Shown here: piece by piece, positions 39,795-49,738 of the stretch | How the letters are laid out: every line of letters starts with the position of its first letter | How positions within the stretch are numbered: position 1 is the stretch's first letter | NCBI GenBank assembly: GCA_012837865.1 | Contig: DUQJ01000157.1 | Coordinates: 1-57,214, forward strand | Length of the DNA stretch: 57,214 nt | Direction of reading: 5' to 3' | From: Clostridiales bacterium | Lineage (GTDB): Bacteria; Bacillota; Clostridia; Lachnospirales; Lachnospiraceae | Translations under genes and position numbers: made by a program | The notes under the pieces: model-generated | What the model saw: the letters and a program-made list of their open reading frames with translations, nothing else | The model's database searches: none | What the model was told of the DNA's origin: nothing

Positions 39795-40457
39795 ATGAAA
39801 AGTAGAATTAATAATATATTGTGGGGGTTATACATATTGGGCATTGGAATTGGCCTCGCTGGTAACTCTTTGGGTTTTTGGGATTTTAGATTGTTTTTCC
39901 CCGGATGGTGGACGTTTTTTATTATTATACCTTGTGTAATAAGTATAATTCATAATGGGTTTGATGACATTTCTACACTTGGTCTTATAACTGGTGTTCT
40001 TCTATTGTTAGATGCTCAGCCAATGATCGATTATAATGTTCGTAGGTTAGTCCTTCCTATACTATTTATATATATAGGTATTCGTATTATCTTTAATAAT
40101 CCTTTTAAAAATAATATACAAGTTAAAAACGATAATAATATTGAATTTTCCTCGCTTTTTAACAATAATAGTTATCAAATTGTAAATGAAAACTTTTACG
40201 GTGGAAATCTAACTTCTATTTTTGGTGGTTTAAAGCTCGATTTACAGAAGTCTATTATTAACGAAGATATCGCAATAAATGTAACTACAACATTTGCAGG
40301 AATAGATATTCTCGTACCAAAAGGTATAAATGTAAAAGTAAAAAATATTCCTATTTTCGGTGGTGTTAGTAATAAGGCTAGTAAGAATTCTATTCCAAGC
40401 GCACCAACAATCTATGTTAATTCAACTTGTATGTTTGGAGGGATAACGATAAAATGA
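39795..40457 (+). CDS. LiaF-like / DUF5668-type membrane protein
   Basis: N-terminal TM bundle; C-terminal FYGGNLTSIFGGLKLDLQKSII...TFAGIDILVPKGINVKV. Confidence 0.8.
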   Translation: MKSRINNILWGLYILGIGIGLAGNSLGFWDFRLFFPGWWTFFIIIPCVISIIHNGFDDISTLGLITGVLLLLDAQPMIDYNVRRLVLPILFIYIGIRIIFNNPFKNNIQVKNDNNIEFSSLFNNNSYQIVNENFYGGNLTSIFGGLKLDLQKSIINEDIAINVTTTFAGIDILVPKGINVKVKNIPIFGGVSNKASKNSIPSAPTIYVNSTCMFGGITIK

Positions 40458-41275
40458 CAACATTTCAAAAAATGATCCAATATATCGCAATGGGATTTGC
40501 TGGGCTATTAGCTTTGTTTATTCTATTTGTTACATTAGGTGTGGTTTTTCCTTTTCTTTCAATTACAGGTTCATTTGACGATAACACCTCTAATTACTCT
40601 AAAGAATTCGAAAATATAACTTCTTTAGATATAGATGTTGGTGCTGCTAACTTCTATATTAAAACAGGAGATAAATTTAAGGTTGAAGCGAAAAACATCT
40701 CTAGCAACTTCAAAGTAAGTGTTTCTCAAAATAATAACTTGAGAATTAGTAATACTAATATTAAAAACAATCTATTCTCGAGCACTAAAATAAATAAGCA
40801 TGCTAAAATAACTGTTTTTCTGCCAGAAAACTTTATTGCTGATAATATCACTTTAGATGCTGGTGCTGGTAATGTTCATATTGATTTATTAAACACTCAT
40901 AAGTTAACATTTAATGCTGGTGCAGGTAATATTATTGCAAATAATATAAATGCTAAACATCTAATACTAAATGGTGGAGTAGGTAATGTTTCCTTCACTA
41001 ACTCTGTATTCAATAGTTCATACATTGTTGCTGGTGTCGGCAATTTGTCTTTTGAAGGTGTTTTATATGGAATAAATAAAATAAGTTGTGGGGTAGGTAA
41101 TTTAACATTAAATATAAACTCTAAATTTGAAGATTATGATATGTCTGTTTCATCGGGTATTGGTAAAATTATGATTAATGGACAAAGCCATACTAATTTT
41201 AACTCTGATAATGGTAAGAGTAATTTATTAACGATTAATGGTGGAATAGGTAATGTTTTTATAAACTTTGAATGA
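40454..41275 (+). CDS. DUF4097-like adhesin/solenoid protein with N-terminal TM helix
   Basis: Repeated GAGN/GVGN rungs; ATGA start-stop overlap with upstream gene, ggaggg RBS. Confidence 0.75.
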   Translation: MTTFQKMIQYIAMGFAGLLALFILFVTLGVVFPFLSITGSFDDNTSNYSKEFENITSLDIDVGAANFYIKTGDKFKVEAKNISSNFKVSVSQNNNLRISNTNIKNNLFSSTKINKHAKITVFLPENFIADNITLDAGAGNVHIDLLNTHKLTFNAGAGNIIANNINAKHLILNGGVGNVSFTNSVFNSSYIVAGVGNLSFEGVLYGINKISCGVGNLTLNINSKFEDYDMSVSSGIGKIMINGQSHTNFNSDNGKSNLLTINGGIGNVFINFE

Positions 41276-41302
41276 TTTACTTTTTAAATTAGGAGTGAAA
41301 CG

Positions 41303-42040
41303 ATGGATGCTTTGCTTTTTGAACAAGCATGTGAAAAAACAATAAATAACAATATAGAACCTTCTACTATTGGCACTCTAAGTGAAAAAACGATTCATTC
41401 TGTTCTAAAGAATTATTATTCACCAGATATTTCTAATCAGGAAATAAGAGTGGATAATTATATTGCTGATATAATGAAGGGTGATCACATTATAGAAATT
41501 CAAACCGGTAATTTTAACAAACTTCGTAAAAAACTTGAAGTATACCTTGTTAATTATAAAGTCACAATTGTATATCCTGTTTCAAGAACCAAACTAATAC
41601 ATTGGATTAACCCCGATACCGGTGAAATTCATAAACCCAGAAAATCTACTAAAACAGGTAGCTATTATGAAATATTTAAAGAATTATATAAAATTAAACC
41701 CTTTTTATTAAATGAAAATATCAGTTTCAACATATTATTACTTAATGTTGATGAATATAGATACCTTGATGGATGGAGTAAAGACAAAAAGAAGGGTGCT
41801 AGTAAATGTGATAAGATCCCAACTAAGCTAGTTGAAGATATCGCAATTAATAGCATCATAGATTATGGCAATTTAATTCCAGATGGTTTGAATAAAGAAT
41901 TTACTTCTAGGCATTTTGCAAAAGCTGCCAAAATACCAATTAAATTAAGTCAAATAACATTAAATATCTTGTTTTTTGTTGGAGCAGTCATAAGATCAGA
42001 TAAAGATGGCAATTCTTATTTATATCAACGAAATTTTTAA
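41303..42040 (+). CDS. Hypothetical protein, possible PD-(D/E)XK-like nuclease fold
   Basis: RBS aggagtg; SEKTIHSVLKNYYS...EIRVDNYIADIMKGDHIIEIQTGNFNKLRKKLEVYL. Confidence 0.6.
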   Translation: MDALLFEQACEKTINNNIEPSTIGTLSEKTIHSVLKNYYSPDISNQEIRVDNYIADIMKGDHIIEIQTGNFNKLRKKLEVYLVNYKVTIVYPVSRTKLIHWINPDTGEIHKPRKSTKTGSYYEIFKELYKIKPFLLNENISFNILLLNVDEYRYLDGWSKDKKKGASKCDKIPTKLVEDIAINSIIDYGNLIPDGLNKEFTSRHFAKAAKIPIKLSQITLNILFFVGAVIRSDKDGNSYLYQRNF

Positions 42041-42106
42041 TAATTACACGCTTATATGCGTTTTTTATGTTATACTATATATATTATATGCTTTGGAGGA
42101 ATTAAA

Positions 42107-43039
42107 ATGAGTACAGAACAAACAAATCAAGAAACAATCCCATCTATGGATGATTTTAAAGATGATATTGAAAAATCTTTTAAAAAATTAAAAGTTGGTG
42201 ATCTCGTTACAGGAACAATTATTGACATTTCAGAAACTGGAGTTACACTAGACTTAGAGTCTTATGCCGAGGGAATTATCAATGTTAACGAACTTAGTAA
42301 TGATCCTTCATTTTCTTTAAATGATGATTTAGTATTAAACGATTCTATTACAACAATAGTTGTCAAAGAAGACGATGGTAATGGTAATATCCTATTATCA
42401 AAAAAACAAGCCGATGACATAGTAGCATGGGATAAGTTGGTTGAACTCAATAACAATCAAACTATAGTTGAAGTCAAAATATCACAAGCTGTAAAGGCAG
42501 GAGTTATTGCTTATTTACAGGGTATACGTGGTTTTATACCTGCTTCACAGTTATCAGTTAGTTATGTAGAAAATCTAGAAGAATGGGTTGGAAAAACAAT
42601 CGAAGCAACAGTAATTACAGCTTCATCTGATGAGAGACGTTTGATTTTATCAGGTAAGGAAGTTGAATTAAAAAAACAATTAGCTGATCAAGATAGTAAA
42701 ATGGCTAACTTACAAATAGGTATTATTGTTAAAGGTCTTGTAGAAACAATCGTTCCTTACGGTGCTTTTGTTAAACTCGAAAATGGTCTAACTGGATTAG
42801 TTCATATTTCACAGATAGCTAATAAAAGGATCAACTCACCTAATGAAATTATAAAAGAAGGCGAAGAAGTTAATGTAAAAATTCTAGCTATAAAAGATGG
42901 TAAAATCAGTTTAAGTATCAAAGGTGCTCAATCTAATGAATATGTGGTTGATGATCTAAGAGAATTAAAATCATCCTATAATAGTGGTGGTGATGTAACT
43001 ACTGATCTTAGTTCATTATTAAAAGATATTAAATTATAA
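42107..43039 (+). CDS. S1 RNA-binding domain protein (RpsA-like, three S1 repeats)
   Basis: KVGDLVTGTIIDISETGVTLDLESYAEGIINVNEL..., LQIGIIVKGLVETIVPYGAFVKLENGLTGLVHISQIA; start at ATG after ggagg RBS. Confidence 0.9.
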   Translation: MSTEQTNQETIPSMDDFKDDIEKSFKKLKVGDLVTGTIIDISETGVTLDLESYAEGIINVNELSNDPSFSLNDDLVLNDSITTIVVKEDDGNGNILLSKKQADDIVAWDKLVELNNNQTIVEVKISQAVKAGVIAYLQGIRGFIPASQLSVSYVENLEEWVGKTIEATVITASSDERRLILSGKEVELKKQLADQDSKMANLQIGIIVKGLVETIVPYGAFVKLENGLTGLVHISQIANKRINSPNEIIKEGEEVNVKILAIKDGKISLSIKGAQSNEYVVDDLRELKSSYNSGGDVTTDLSSLLKDIKL

Positions 43040-43050
43040 ATTATCCATTA

Positions 43051-43095
43051 AAAGGTCAAGGTTAATTCGTATGAATGCCTTGACCTTTGTTTTTA
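43051..43095 (+). terminator. Terminator of S1-domain gene
   Basis: 11-bp perfect stem aaaggtcaagg/ccttgaccttt followed by gtttttat. Confidence 0.85.
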
Positions 43096-43126
43096 TATAA
43101 AATCGTTTTTATTTCTCTGTTTTATA

Positions 43127-43155
43127 TTGACATCTACAAGTTTACAAGCTATAAT
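43127..43155 (+). promoter_or_regulatory. Consensus SigA promoter for leader ORF / ABC exporter operon
   Basis: Perfect TTGACA (43127-43132) - 17 nt - TATAAT (43150-43155). Confidence 0.9.
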
Positions 43156-43190
43156 TAGCAAGACTATTAAAGAAAGAGAGGTTAAACAAT

Positions 43191-43265
43191 ATGATAAATA
43201 CTACATCTGTGGCATATATTAACATTATCCATCTGCTTACCTCGACTATAGGTATTTATTTATAA
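43191..43265 (+). CDS. 24-aa leader peptide MINTTSVAYINIIHLLTSTIGIYL
   Basis: ATG 8 nt after strong RBS aaagagagg; upstream of terminator and ABC exporter; ends TAA. Confidence 0.65.
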   Translation: MINTTSVAYINIIHLLTSTIGIYL

Positions 43266-43302
43266 TTAGTTTCAATTATTATAAATATGTCTATATTTAT
43301 AT

Positions 43303-43337
43303 GTCGTGGTTTCACAACCATGGCTTATTTTTTTTTT
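43303..43337 (+). terminator. Candidate attenuator terminator upstream of ABC exporter
   Basis: gtcgtggtt-tcac-aaccatggc (9 bp incl. two wobble pairs) followed by a long T tract. Confidence 0.75.
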
Positions 43338-43382
43338 AAATATATAGTTTGTAGTAATCCGTAACTTTTGATGGAGGTCATA

Positions 43383-45116
43383 ATGAAAAAAATAAGTTCC
43401 TTAATTCTAAAATACTGGTATGCATATGTAATTGCAATCATTGCAATGATTATAAGTGTTTCACTTGATATGCTATCTCCTTTTGTAACAAAATATATAA
43501 TTGATGATGTTATTATTGGTGGTAACATCAATTTATTAACTAAACTTTTAATAATGGTTTTACTTATCGGGCTTGGAAGGGCAATTTTTCAGTATATAAA
43601 AGAAATTATATTCGATATGGTGAGTTCTAAAATTGCTACTGATTTAAGAAAACAATTATTTGAACATATTCAGGGCCTGTCACTTAGTTTCTTTGATAAA
43701 AACAACACTGGTGAATTAATGTCTAGAGTAAAGGATGACATTGACAATATATGGAATGCAATTGGTTTTGTTGGAATGTTACTTATTGAGGTTGTAATTC
43801 ATACTTCGCTAGCATTGTTTTTTATGTTTCGCTTAAGCACTAAGTTAACCATTATACCTTTAATTGCAATGCCTACAGTTGCTGCACTAGCAATTATAAT
43901 GCAAAGACATTTAGGTAAAATTTACGAACAAATAAGTGAAGAAAATGCTAAGCTCAATACCGTAGCACAAGAAAATATAGCAGGCTCTAGAACTGTTAAA
44001 GCATATGCTAAAGAAGATTTCGAGATCAAAAAGTTCTTTTCACGTAATAAACGTTACTATAATTTAAACATGCAGCAATCCAAAGTTTTTATTAAGTATT
44101 ATCCCCTCTTTCAATTTGTATCAAAACTAGTACCTTTATTAATAATTATTTTTGGTGGTAATGAGGTAATAAGAGGGAATATTACATTGGGAGATCTAGG
44201 TGCTTATGTAGAATATTCAATGAATATTGTATGGCCTATGGAAATGCTTGGTTGGCTAACTAACGATTTTTCTTCTGCAGTTGCTTCGAACAAAAAAATC
44301 AATGCAATTTACGAACAAACATCAGAAATAGCTAATAACAATTCCCCTCTTGTCTTAGACAATGTTAATGGACATATTAATTTCAATAATGTTAGTTTAC
44401 AACTTGGAGACAAAGAAATATTACATGATATAAGTTTTGATTTAAAACCTGGTAAGACTTTAGGTATAATGGGTTCCACTGGATCAGGTAAAACTTCTAT
44501 AATTAATGTGTTACAACGGTTTTATAATATAACAAAAGGCGAAATTACGCTTGATTCAATTAACATTAATGATTTAAGTTTAAATCAACTGAGAAATAAT
44601 ATTTCGGTTGTTAATCAAGATGTCTTTCTGTTTTCTACTACAATAAGTAATAATATTAAACTTGGTGATGCTAATAACATTAATGATGATGATATTATAA
44701 AATCTGTTGATCAAGCTAAGGCAAAAGATTTTATAGAATCTATGAACAATAAATATAAAACTATAATTGGAGAACGTGGAGTCGGATTATCTGGTGGACA
44801 AAAACAAAGAATCAGCATTGCTAGAACTCTATCTAAGAAAACACCGGTAATTGTCTTGGACGACTCAACTTCTGCTTTAGATACAGAAACAGAATTCTCA
44901 ATACAAGAATCTTTAGATAGGATTGACGCTACTAAAATAATTATTGCTCATAGAATATCTGCAGTAAAAAATGCTGACGAAATTATTATTTTAAATAATG
45001 GCAAAATTACTGAAAGAGGAACTCATGATTCGTTACTAGAACAAAAGGGTTATTACTATCAAACCTATATATCACAATATGCAAATATGAATGAGGAGGT
45101 GGTTTTATGCCGATAA
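43383..45116 (+). CDS. Heterodimeric ABC exporter subunit (BmrC/TM287-like, degenerate Walker B)
   Basis: Walker A GSTGSGKTS; LSGGQKQR; Walker B VIVLDDSTSALD with Asp replacing catalytic Glu; start set at MKKISS after ggagg RBS. Confidence 0.92.
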   Translation: MKKISSLILKYWYAYVIAIIAMIISVSLDMLSPFVTKYIIDDVIIGGNINLLTKLLIMVLLIGLGRAIFQYIKEIIFDMVSSKIATDLRKQLFEHIQGLSLSFFDKNNTGELMSRVKDDIDNIWNAIGFVGMLLIEVVIHTSLALFFMFRLSTKLTIIPLIAMPTVAALAIIMQRHLGKIYEQISEENAKLNTVAQENIAGSRTVKAYAKEDFEIKKFFSRNKRYYNLNMQQSKVFIKYYPLFQFVSKLVPLLIIIFGGNEVIRGNITLGDLGAYVEYSMNIVWPMEMLGWLTNDFSSAVASNKKINAIYEQTSEIANNNSPLVLDNVNGHINFNNVSLQLGDKEILHDISFDLKPGKTLGIMGSTGSGKTSIINVLQRFYNITKGEITLDSININDLSLNQLRNNISVVNQDVFLFSTTISNNIKLGDANNINDDDIIKSVDQAKAKDFIESMNNKYKTIIGERGVGLSGGQKQRISIARTLSKKTPVIVLDDSTSALDTETEFSIQESLDRIDATKIIIAHRISAVKNADEIIILNNGKITERGTHDSLLEQKGYYYQTYISQYANMNEEVVLCR

Positions 45117-46882
45117 ATGCTACTAATATTGACGAAAATATAGAAACCACTGATAAAAGAACTACCATAGTAAGATTATTTAAATATTTATTAAAATATA
45201 AAATCAAAATAGTTTTAGTTTTATTAATTATGCTCTTTATTGTTGCAATCTCCTTACTTAATCCATTAATAATGGAGAGAGCAATTGATGTCCATATAGC
45301 AAATAAAGATATGAATAGCCTTCTTAAATTAGGATTCTTTGCAATTTTAATAAACTTAATATTTGTTGTACTAGTTAAATTAAGAATGTATATTATGTCT
45401 GAAATTTCTAACAAAGTCCTGTTAAATATTAGACAAGAGCTATATACACATATACAAACTTTAAGTTTTAGTTTTTTTGATGGTAGGCCAACCGGTAAGA
45501 TATTGGCAAGAATTATTGGTGATGTGAATTCATTGAAAAATGTTTTATCAAATAGTGTTACAACCTTGATTCCTGACTTCATTACTATATCAGCTGTCCT
45601 AACTATAATGCTTGTTAAAAACTGGAGGCTTGCTTTAGCTTCACTTGTAGCCCTGCCAATACTTATGATTGGACTGTTTTTGATTCAAACCTTTTCACAT
45701 AAAAGATGGCAACTTCACAGAAAAAAAAGCTCCAACCTTAACGCATCTTTACATGAAGATCTATCTGGAATGAGAATAATACAAAGCTTTAATGCAGAAT
45801 CTGAGATAAATGATGAATTTAATATATTACTCAAAGAACATCGTGGATCATTTGTAAAAGCAGTCTTATTAAATGATGCTTTTGGATCTTTAATTGACAT
45901 CTCATGGGCAATAGGTTCCATATTAATGTTTATAGTTGCTATTAAAATTATAGGTATAAAAGCTGATAATGTGGGTACCCTCCTAGCTTTCGCATCATAT
46001 AATTCTATGTTCTGGCGACCAATTATGAATTTAAGTAATTTTTACAATCAAATTATTACAAACCTTAGTGCCGCAGAAAGAATCTTTGATATCTTGGATA
46101 CGGAAGCAGAGATTGTTGATTCTAATAATGTATTTGAGTTACCTCCTATTAAAGGAGAAGTAATATTTGAAGATGTATCTTTTTCTTATAATAAAGATAC
46201 ACCTGTTTTAAAAAATGTTAGCTTTAATATTAAGCCTGGTGAGAGTATTGCTTTAGTAGGTCCGACTGGGGCCGGAAAAACAACTATAGTAAATCTAATA
46301 AGCCGATTTTATGAAATTCAAGAAGGTAATATATACATTGATGGCTATAATATTAAAGATGTATCGATAGAGAGTTTACGTAAGCAAATGGGAATTATGA
46401 CACAAGATAACTTCTTGTTTTCCGGAACTATTAAAGACAATATACGTTATGGAAAACTTGACGCAACGGATGAAGAAATAATAGATGCCGCTAAAGCTGT
46501 TAATGCTCATGATTTTATTACCAATCTTGATAAAGGTTATGATACTGAACTTAAAGAAAGAGGTAGCGGATTATCAATAGGCCAAAAACAACTTTTAGCC
46601 TTTGCTAGAACTATGGTTTCTATGCCGAAAATCTTGATTCTCGACGAGGCTACTTCTAGCATAGACACACATACTGAACTACTTGTTCAGGAGGGGATTT
46701 CAACACTTTTAAAAGATAGAACATCTTTTGTAATAGCGCATAGATTATCAACGATTAGTAGTGCAGATAGAATATTTGTTATTGATGATGGAAAGATCCT
46801 TGAAGAAGGTACATCCAAAGAACTCTTAGAAAAAAAGGCTTTATATTATGATTTATATGTTTCACAATTTAAGTTTCTATAG
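45107..46882 (+). CDS. Heterodimeric ABC exporter subunit (BmrD/TM288-like)
   Basis: Walker A GPTGAGKTT; atypical signature LSIGQKQL; Walker B ILILDEATSSIDT; overlaps previous gene. Confidence 0.92.
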   Translation: MPINATNIDENIETTDKRTTIVRLFKYLLKYKIKIVLVLLIMLFIVAISLLNPLIMERAIDVHIANKDMNSLLKLGFFAILINLIFVVLVKLRMYIMSEISNKVLLNIRQELYTHIQTLSFSFFDGRPTGKILARIIGDVNSLKNVLSNSVTTLIPDFITISAVLTIMLVKNWRLALASLVALPILMIGLFLIQTFSHKRWQLHRKKSSNLNASLHEDLSGMRIIQSFNAESEINDEFNILLKEHRGSFVKAVLLNDAFGSLIDISWAIGSILMFIVAIKIIGIKADNVGTLLAFASYNSMFWRPIMNLSNFYNQIITNLSAAERIFDILDTEAEIVDSNNVFELPPIKGEVIFEDVSFSYNKDTPVLKNVSFNIKPGESIALVGPTGAGKTTIVNLISRFYEIQEGNIYIDGYNIKDVSIESLRKQMGIMTQDNFLFSGTIKDNIRYGKLDATDEEIIDAAKAVNAHDFITNLDKGYDTELKERGSGLSIGQKQLLAFARTMVSMPKILILDEATSSIDTHTELLVQEGISTLLKDRTSFVIAHRLSTISSADRIFVIDDGKILEEGTSKELLEKKALYYDLYVSQFKFL

Positions 46883-46888
46883 ATAAAT

Positions 46889-46944
46889 GTAAAACAAAAG
46901 ACTAATGAATGTAGTTATTAACATTCATTAGTCTTTTGTTTTAC
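46889..46944. terminator. Bidirectional terminator with perfect 24-bp arms
   Basis: gtaaaacaaaagactaatgaatgt-agttatta-acattcattagtcttttgttttac. Confidence 0.88.
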
Positions 46945-47165
46945 GTAAACCAGTATGCTATTAAAACAAATAATCCTAATATAACAATAATGATCGGTAC
47001 AAATACTATTGCTGCAGATATAAACATAGCTAGTAAATCATTTTTTTCTATTTTTTGCATTTTACCTTTATTATCATAATCTATTTTCCCGTCATCATCG
47101 TATTTATCTCTATTACGATTTCTTAACCACTCCATTGCTCTATTAAACTTTTTCCCAAATAACAT
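46941..47165 (-). CDS. Small membrane protein, 74 aa
   Basis: One strong C-terminal TM helix region; last gene of opp cluster. Confidence 0.5.
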   Translation of the reverse strand: MLFGKKFNRAMEWLRNRNRDKYDDDGKIDYDNKGKMQKIEKNDLLAMFISAAIVFVPIIIVILGLFVLIAYWFT

Positions 47166-47176
47166 ATAATCACCAC

Positions 47177-48742
47177 TTAACCTTTCATGTTAAGCTTATG
47201 ATGGCAGGCAACAAAATGACCTGGTCTAGCTTCTTCTAATTCAGGTATAACAGCCCTGCATATATCTGTAGCATATTTACATCTTGTATGAAACTTACAC
47301 CCGCTTGGAGGATTTATAGGACTAGGTATATCTCCTTCAAGAATTATTGCTTCTTTCTTAGAATCTACATCTGTTGTCGGTATTGCTGATAGTAAGGCTT
47401 CTGTATATGGATGCATTGGATAATCGTATAGTTTCTGTGTCGCTGATAATTCTACAATATTACCCAGATACATAACTCCTACTCGATCAGAAATATATTT
47501 AATTACGCTTAAATCATGTGAAATAAATAAGTATGTCAAATTCTGTTCTTCTTTTAAATCTAGAAGCAAGTTGATAATTTGAGATTGAATTGATACATCC
47601 AATGCAGATACTGCCTCATCACACACAACAAACTTAGGATTTAATGCTAAAGCTCTTGCAATACCAATTCTCTGCCTTTGCCCTCCAGAGAACTGATGTG
47701 GATATCTGTGAATAAAATATGGTGCTAAACCACATCTCTCCATTACTTGAATTACATTTTCCTGCATATTCTTATCTGCTTTATCATAAAACTTATGTGC
47801 TAATAAACCTTCTGATATAATTTGTCCAACTGTCATTCTTGGGTTTAAAGATGAGTATGGATCTTGAAAAATGAGTTGAAGATCTTTCCTTAATACTCTA
47901 ATCTCACTTTCCCTTAATCTAGCCAAATTTATTCCTTTGTCTCTAAACTTCTCGTATCTGTTAAACTCTGGATCCGTCTTATATTTCTCTATCAATTTAT
48001 AGATTTCACTGCGAGTTATCTCTAATTCCTTTTGATAACTCTTTAACTTTTCTTCATATTCCTTTATTTTAAATAAAGACTTTTTAATCTTTTCTTTTAT
48101 TTCATCAGGTGAAAGTCCCTTTTCTTCTAATATTGATTTTCTACCTTCTAAAGAAGCTTTTTTATTATTAACTTTATTCCTATATTTCTTTAATCCTACA
48201 CTTTGTTTATACTCTCTTAATAGTATTTCTGAAATAGGTTTTAAATCATCAACAACTATAAATCCACCTATAAGTTGTACCATATCTTTAAATAAATCAT
48301 TTGCTTCTTTTTCTAGTCTTTGTATTTTCATTGCTATAAAATACTTATTCTTTTCCTCTGCTTTTCCAAACTCTTGATGAGTGATCTGAATCTTATTTTG
48401 TATAATGCCTAATTTACTTTTCATCTCCGGTAAACTAGAAAATATCTTTGCTACATATTTTGGGGCTAGATCATCTATGTCTCGGCCATAATACATAGTT
48501 CTGCCATCCGTTTGATTGTAAAGTTGTAATAGGGTTCTCCCTAATGTTGATTTGCCACAGCCACTTTCTCCTACAAGTCCTAATGTTTCACCTTCATATA
48601 TGTTTATTGAAATATCATCATTTGCTCTAACATAAAGAGTTTCTTTTGTAAAAAACTTATCTTTAGCTAGAGGAAAATATTTTTTTAAATTTTCTATTTT
48701 AATTAAAATTTTCTTTTCATCTTGGTCATAATTATTTTGCAT
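47177..48742 (-). CDS. oppF: Oligopeptide ABC transporter ATP-binding protein (OppF-like) with coiled-coil insertion
   Basis: Walker [46 protein letters not shown], oligo_HPY C-terminus; ~190-aa insert. Confidence 0.92.
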   Translation of the reverse strand: MQNNYDQDEKKILIKIENLKKYFPLAKDKFFTKETLYVRANDDISINIYEGETLGLVGESGCGKSTLGRTLLQLYNQTDGRTMYYGRDIDDLAPKYVAKIFSSLPEMKSKLGIIQNKIQITHQEFGKAEEKNKYFIAMKIQRLEKEANDLFKDMVQLIGGFIVVDDLKPISEILLREYKQSVGLKKYRNKVNNKKASLEGRKSILEEKGLSPDEIKEKIKKSLFKIKEYEEKLKSYQKELEITRSEIYKLIEKYKTDPEFNRYEKFRDKGINLARLRESEIRVLRKDLQLIFQDPYSSLNPRMTVGQIISEGLLAHKFYDKADKNMQENVIQVMERCGLAPYFIHRYPHQFSGGQRQRIGIARALALNPKFVVCDEAVSALDVSIQSQIINLLLDLKEEQNLTYLFISHDLSVIKYISDRVGVMYLGNIVELSATQKLYDYPMHPYTEALLSAIPTTDVDSKKEAIILEGDIPSPINPPSGCKFHTRCKYATDICRAVIPELEEARPGHFVACHHKLNMKG

Positions 48743-49727
48743 TCGATCTTACTCCTTTCTCTGGATAAAAGCATCGAATATGATGATTTCCTTCTATTTC
48801 AGTTAGGTCTGGTTCAAATTGTTTGCATTTTTCTGTAGCGAATTTGCATCTTGGTTCAAACTTACATCCCTTTGGTAAATCAAGAGGATGAGGTACTGCT
48901 CCAGGTATCGCCTCTAGCCTTGTCCCAGTAGGTGTATCAAGTCTTGGAATAGAATACATCAAGCCCTCAGTATAAGGGTGTGAGTATTTGTTGTCTTTTG
49001 CAAATATAGTTTTTGCTGAAGACATTTCTACCACTTGGCCACAATACATAACGGCAACATCATCAGCCATTTCATTAATTACCCCAAGGTCATGTGTAAT
49101 AAATAAAATTGATGTTCCACTTTGTTCTTTTAACTCATTCATTAGTTTTAATATCTGTGCTTGAATTGTAACATCAAGCGCTGTTGTTGGTTCATCTGCA
49201 ATTAGTAACTTAGGTTTACATGCTAAAGCCATAGCAATCATAACCCTTTGTCTCATTCCACCTGATAATTGGTGTGGATACTGTTTAACTACTGATTCTG
49301 GATTAGGTATTTTAACTTGAGAAAGGATTTCAATTGCTTTTAATTTTGCTTCTCTTTTATTTGCACCTTGATGAATCATAAATGGCTCGGATAACTGCCT
49401 CTCAATTGTAAATACAGGATTTAATGATGTCATTGGTTCTTGAAATATAACTGATATTTCATTACCCCTAATATGGGTCATATCTTTTACTGAAACATCA
49501 GCGAGATTCTGTCCATTAAAATATATTTCACCACTATCCACATAACCATTTCCATCTAGTAGTTTGATTATGCTCATAGCAGATACACTTTTACCACTTC
49601 CACTTTCTCCAACTACACCTAATGTTTTACCCGATTCTACAGCGTAGGATACCCCATTAACAGCCTTTACTATGCCTTTTTTAGTTTTAAAAAATGTATG
49701 CAATTCTTTTAATTCTAATAATGCCAT
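48732..49727 (-). CDS. oppD: Oligopeptide ABC transporter ATP-binding protein (OppD-like)
   Basis: Walker [50 protein letters not shown], oligo_HPY C-terminus. Confidence 0.95.
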   Translation of the reverse strand: MALLELKELHTFFKTKKGIVKAVNGVSYAVESGKTLGVVGESGSGKSVSAMSIIKLLDGNGYVDSGEIYFNGQNLADVSVKDMTHIRGNEISVIFQEPMTSLNPVFTIERQLSEPFMIHQGANKREAKLKAIEILSQVKIPNPESVVKQYPHQLSGGMRQRVMIAMALACKPKLLIADEPTTALDVTIQAQILKLMNELKEQSGTSILFITHDLGVINEMADDVAVMYCGQVVEMSSAKTIFAKDNKYSHPYTEGLMYSIPRLDTPTGTRLEAIPGAVPHPLDLPKGCKFEPRCKFATEKCKQFEPDLTEIEGNHHIRCFYPEKGVRSNAK

Positions 49728-49738
49728 CCTTTTTCCTC

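Noticed and set aside
46889-46944. 24-bp perfect inverted repeat as a MITE
   Set aside because: Position between convergent genes, 8-nt loop and T-rich ends fit a bidirectional terminator better.
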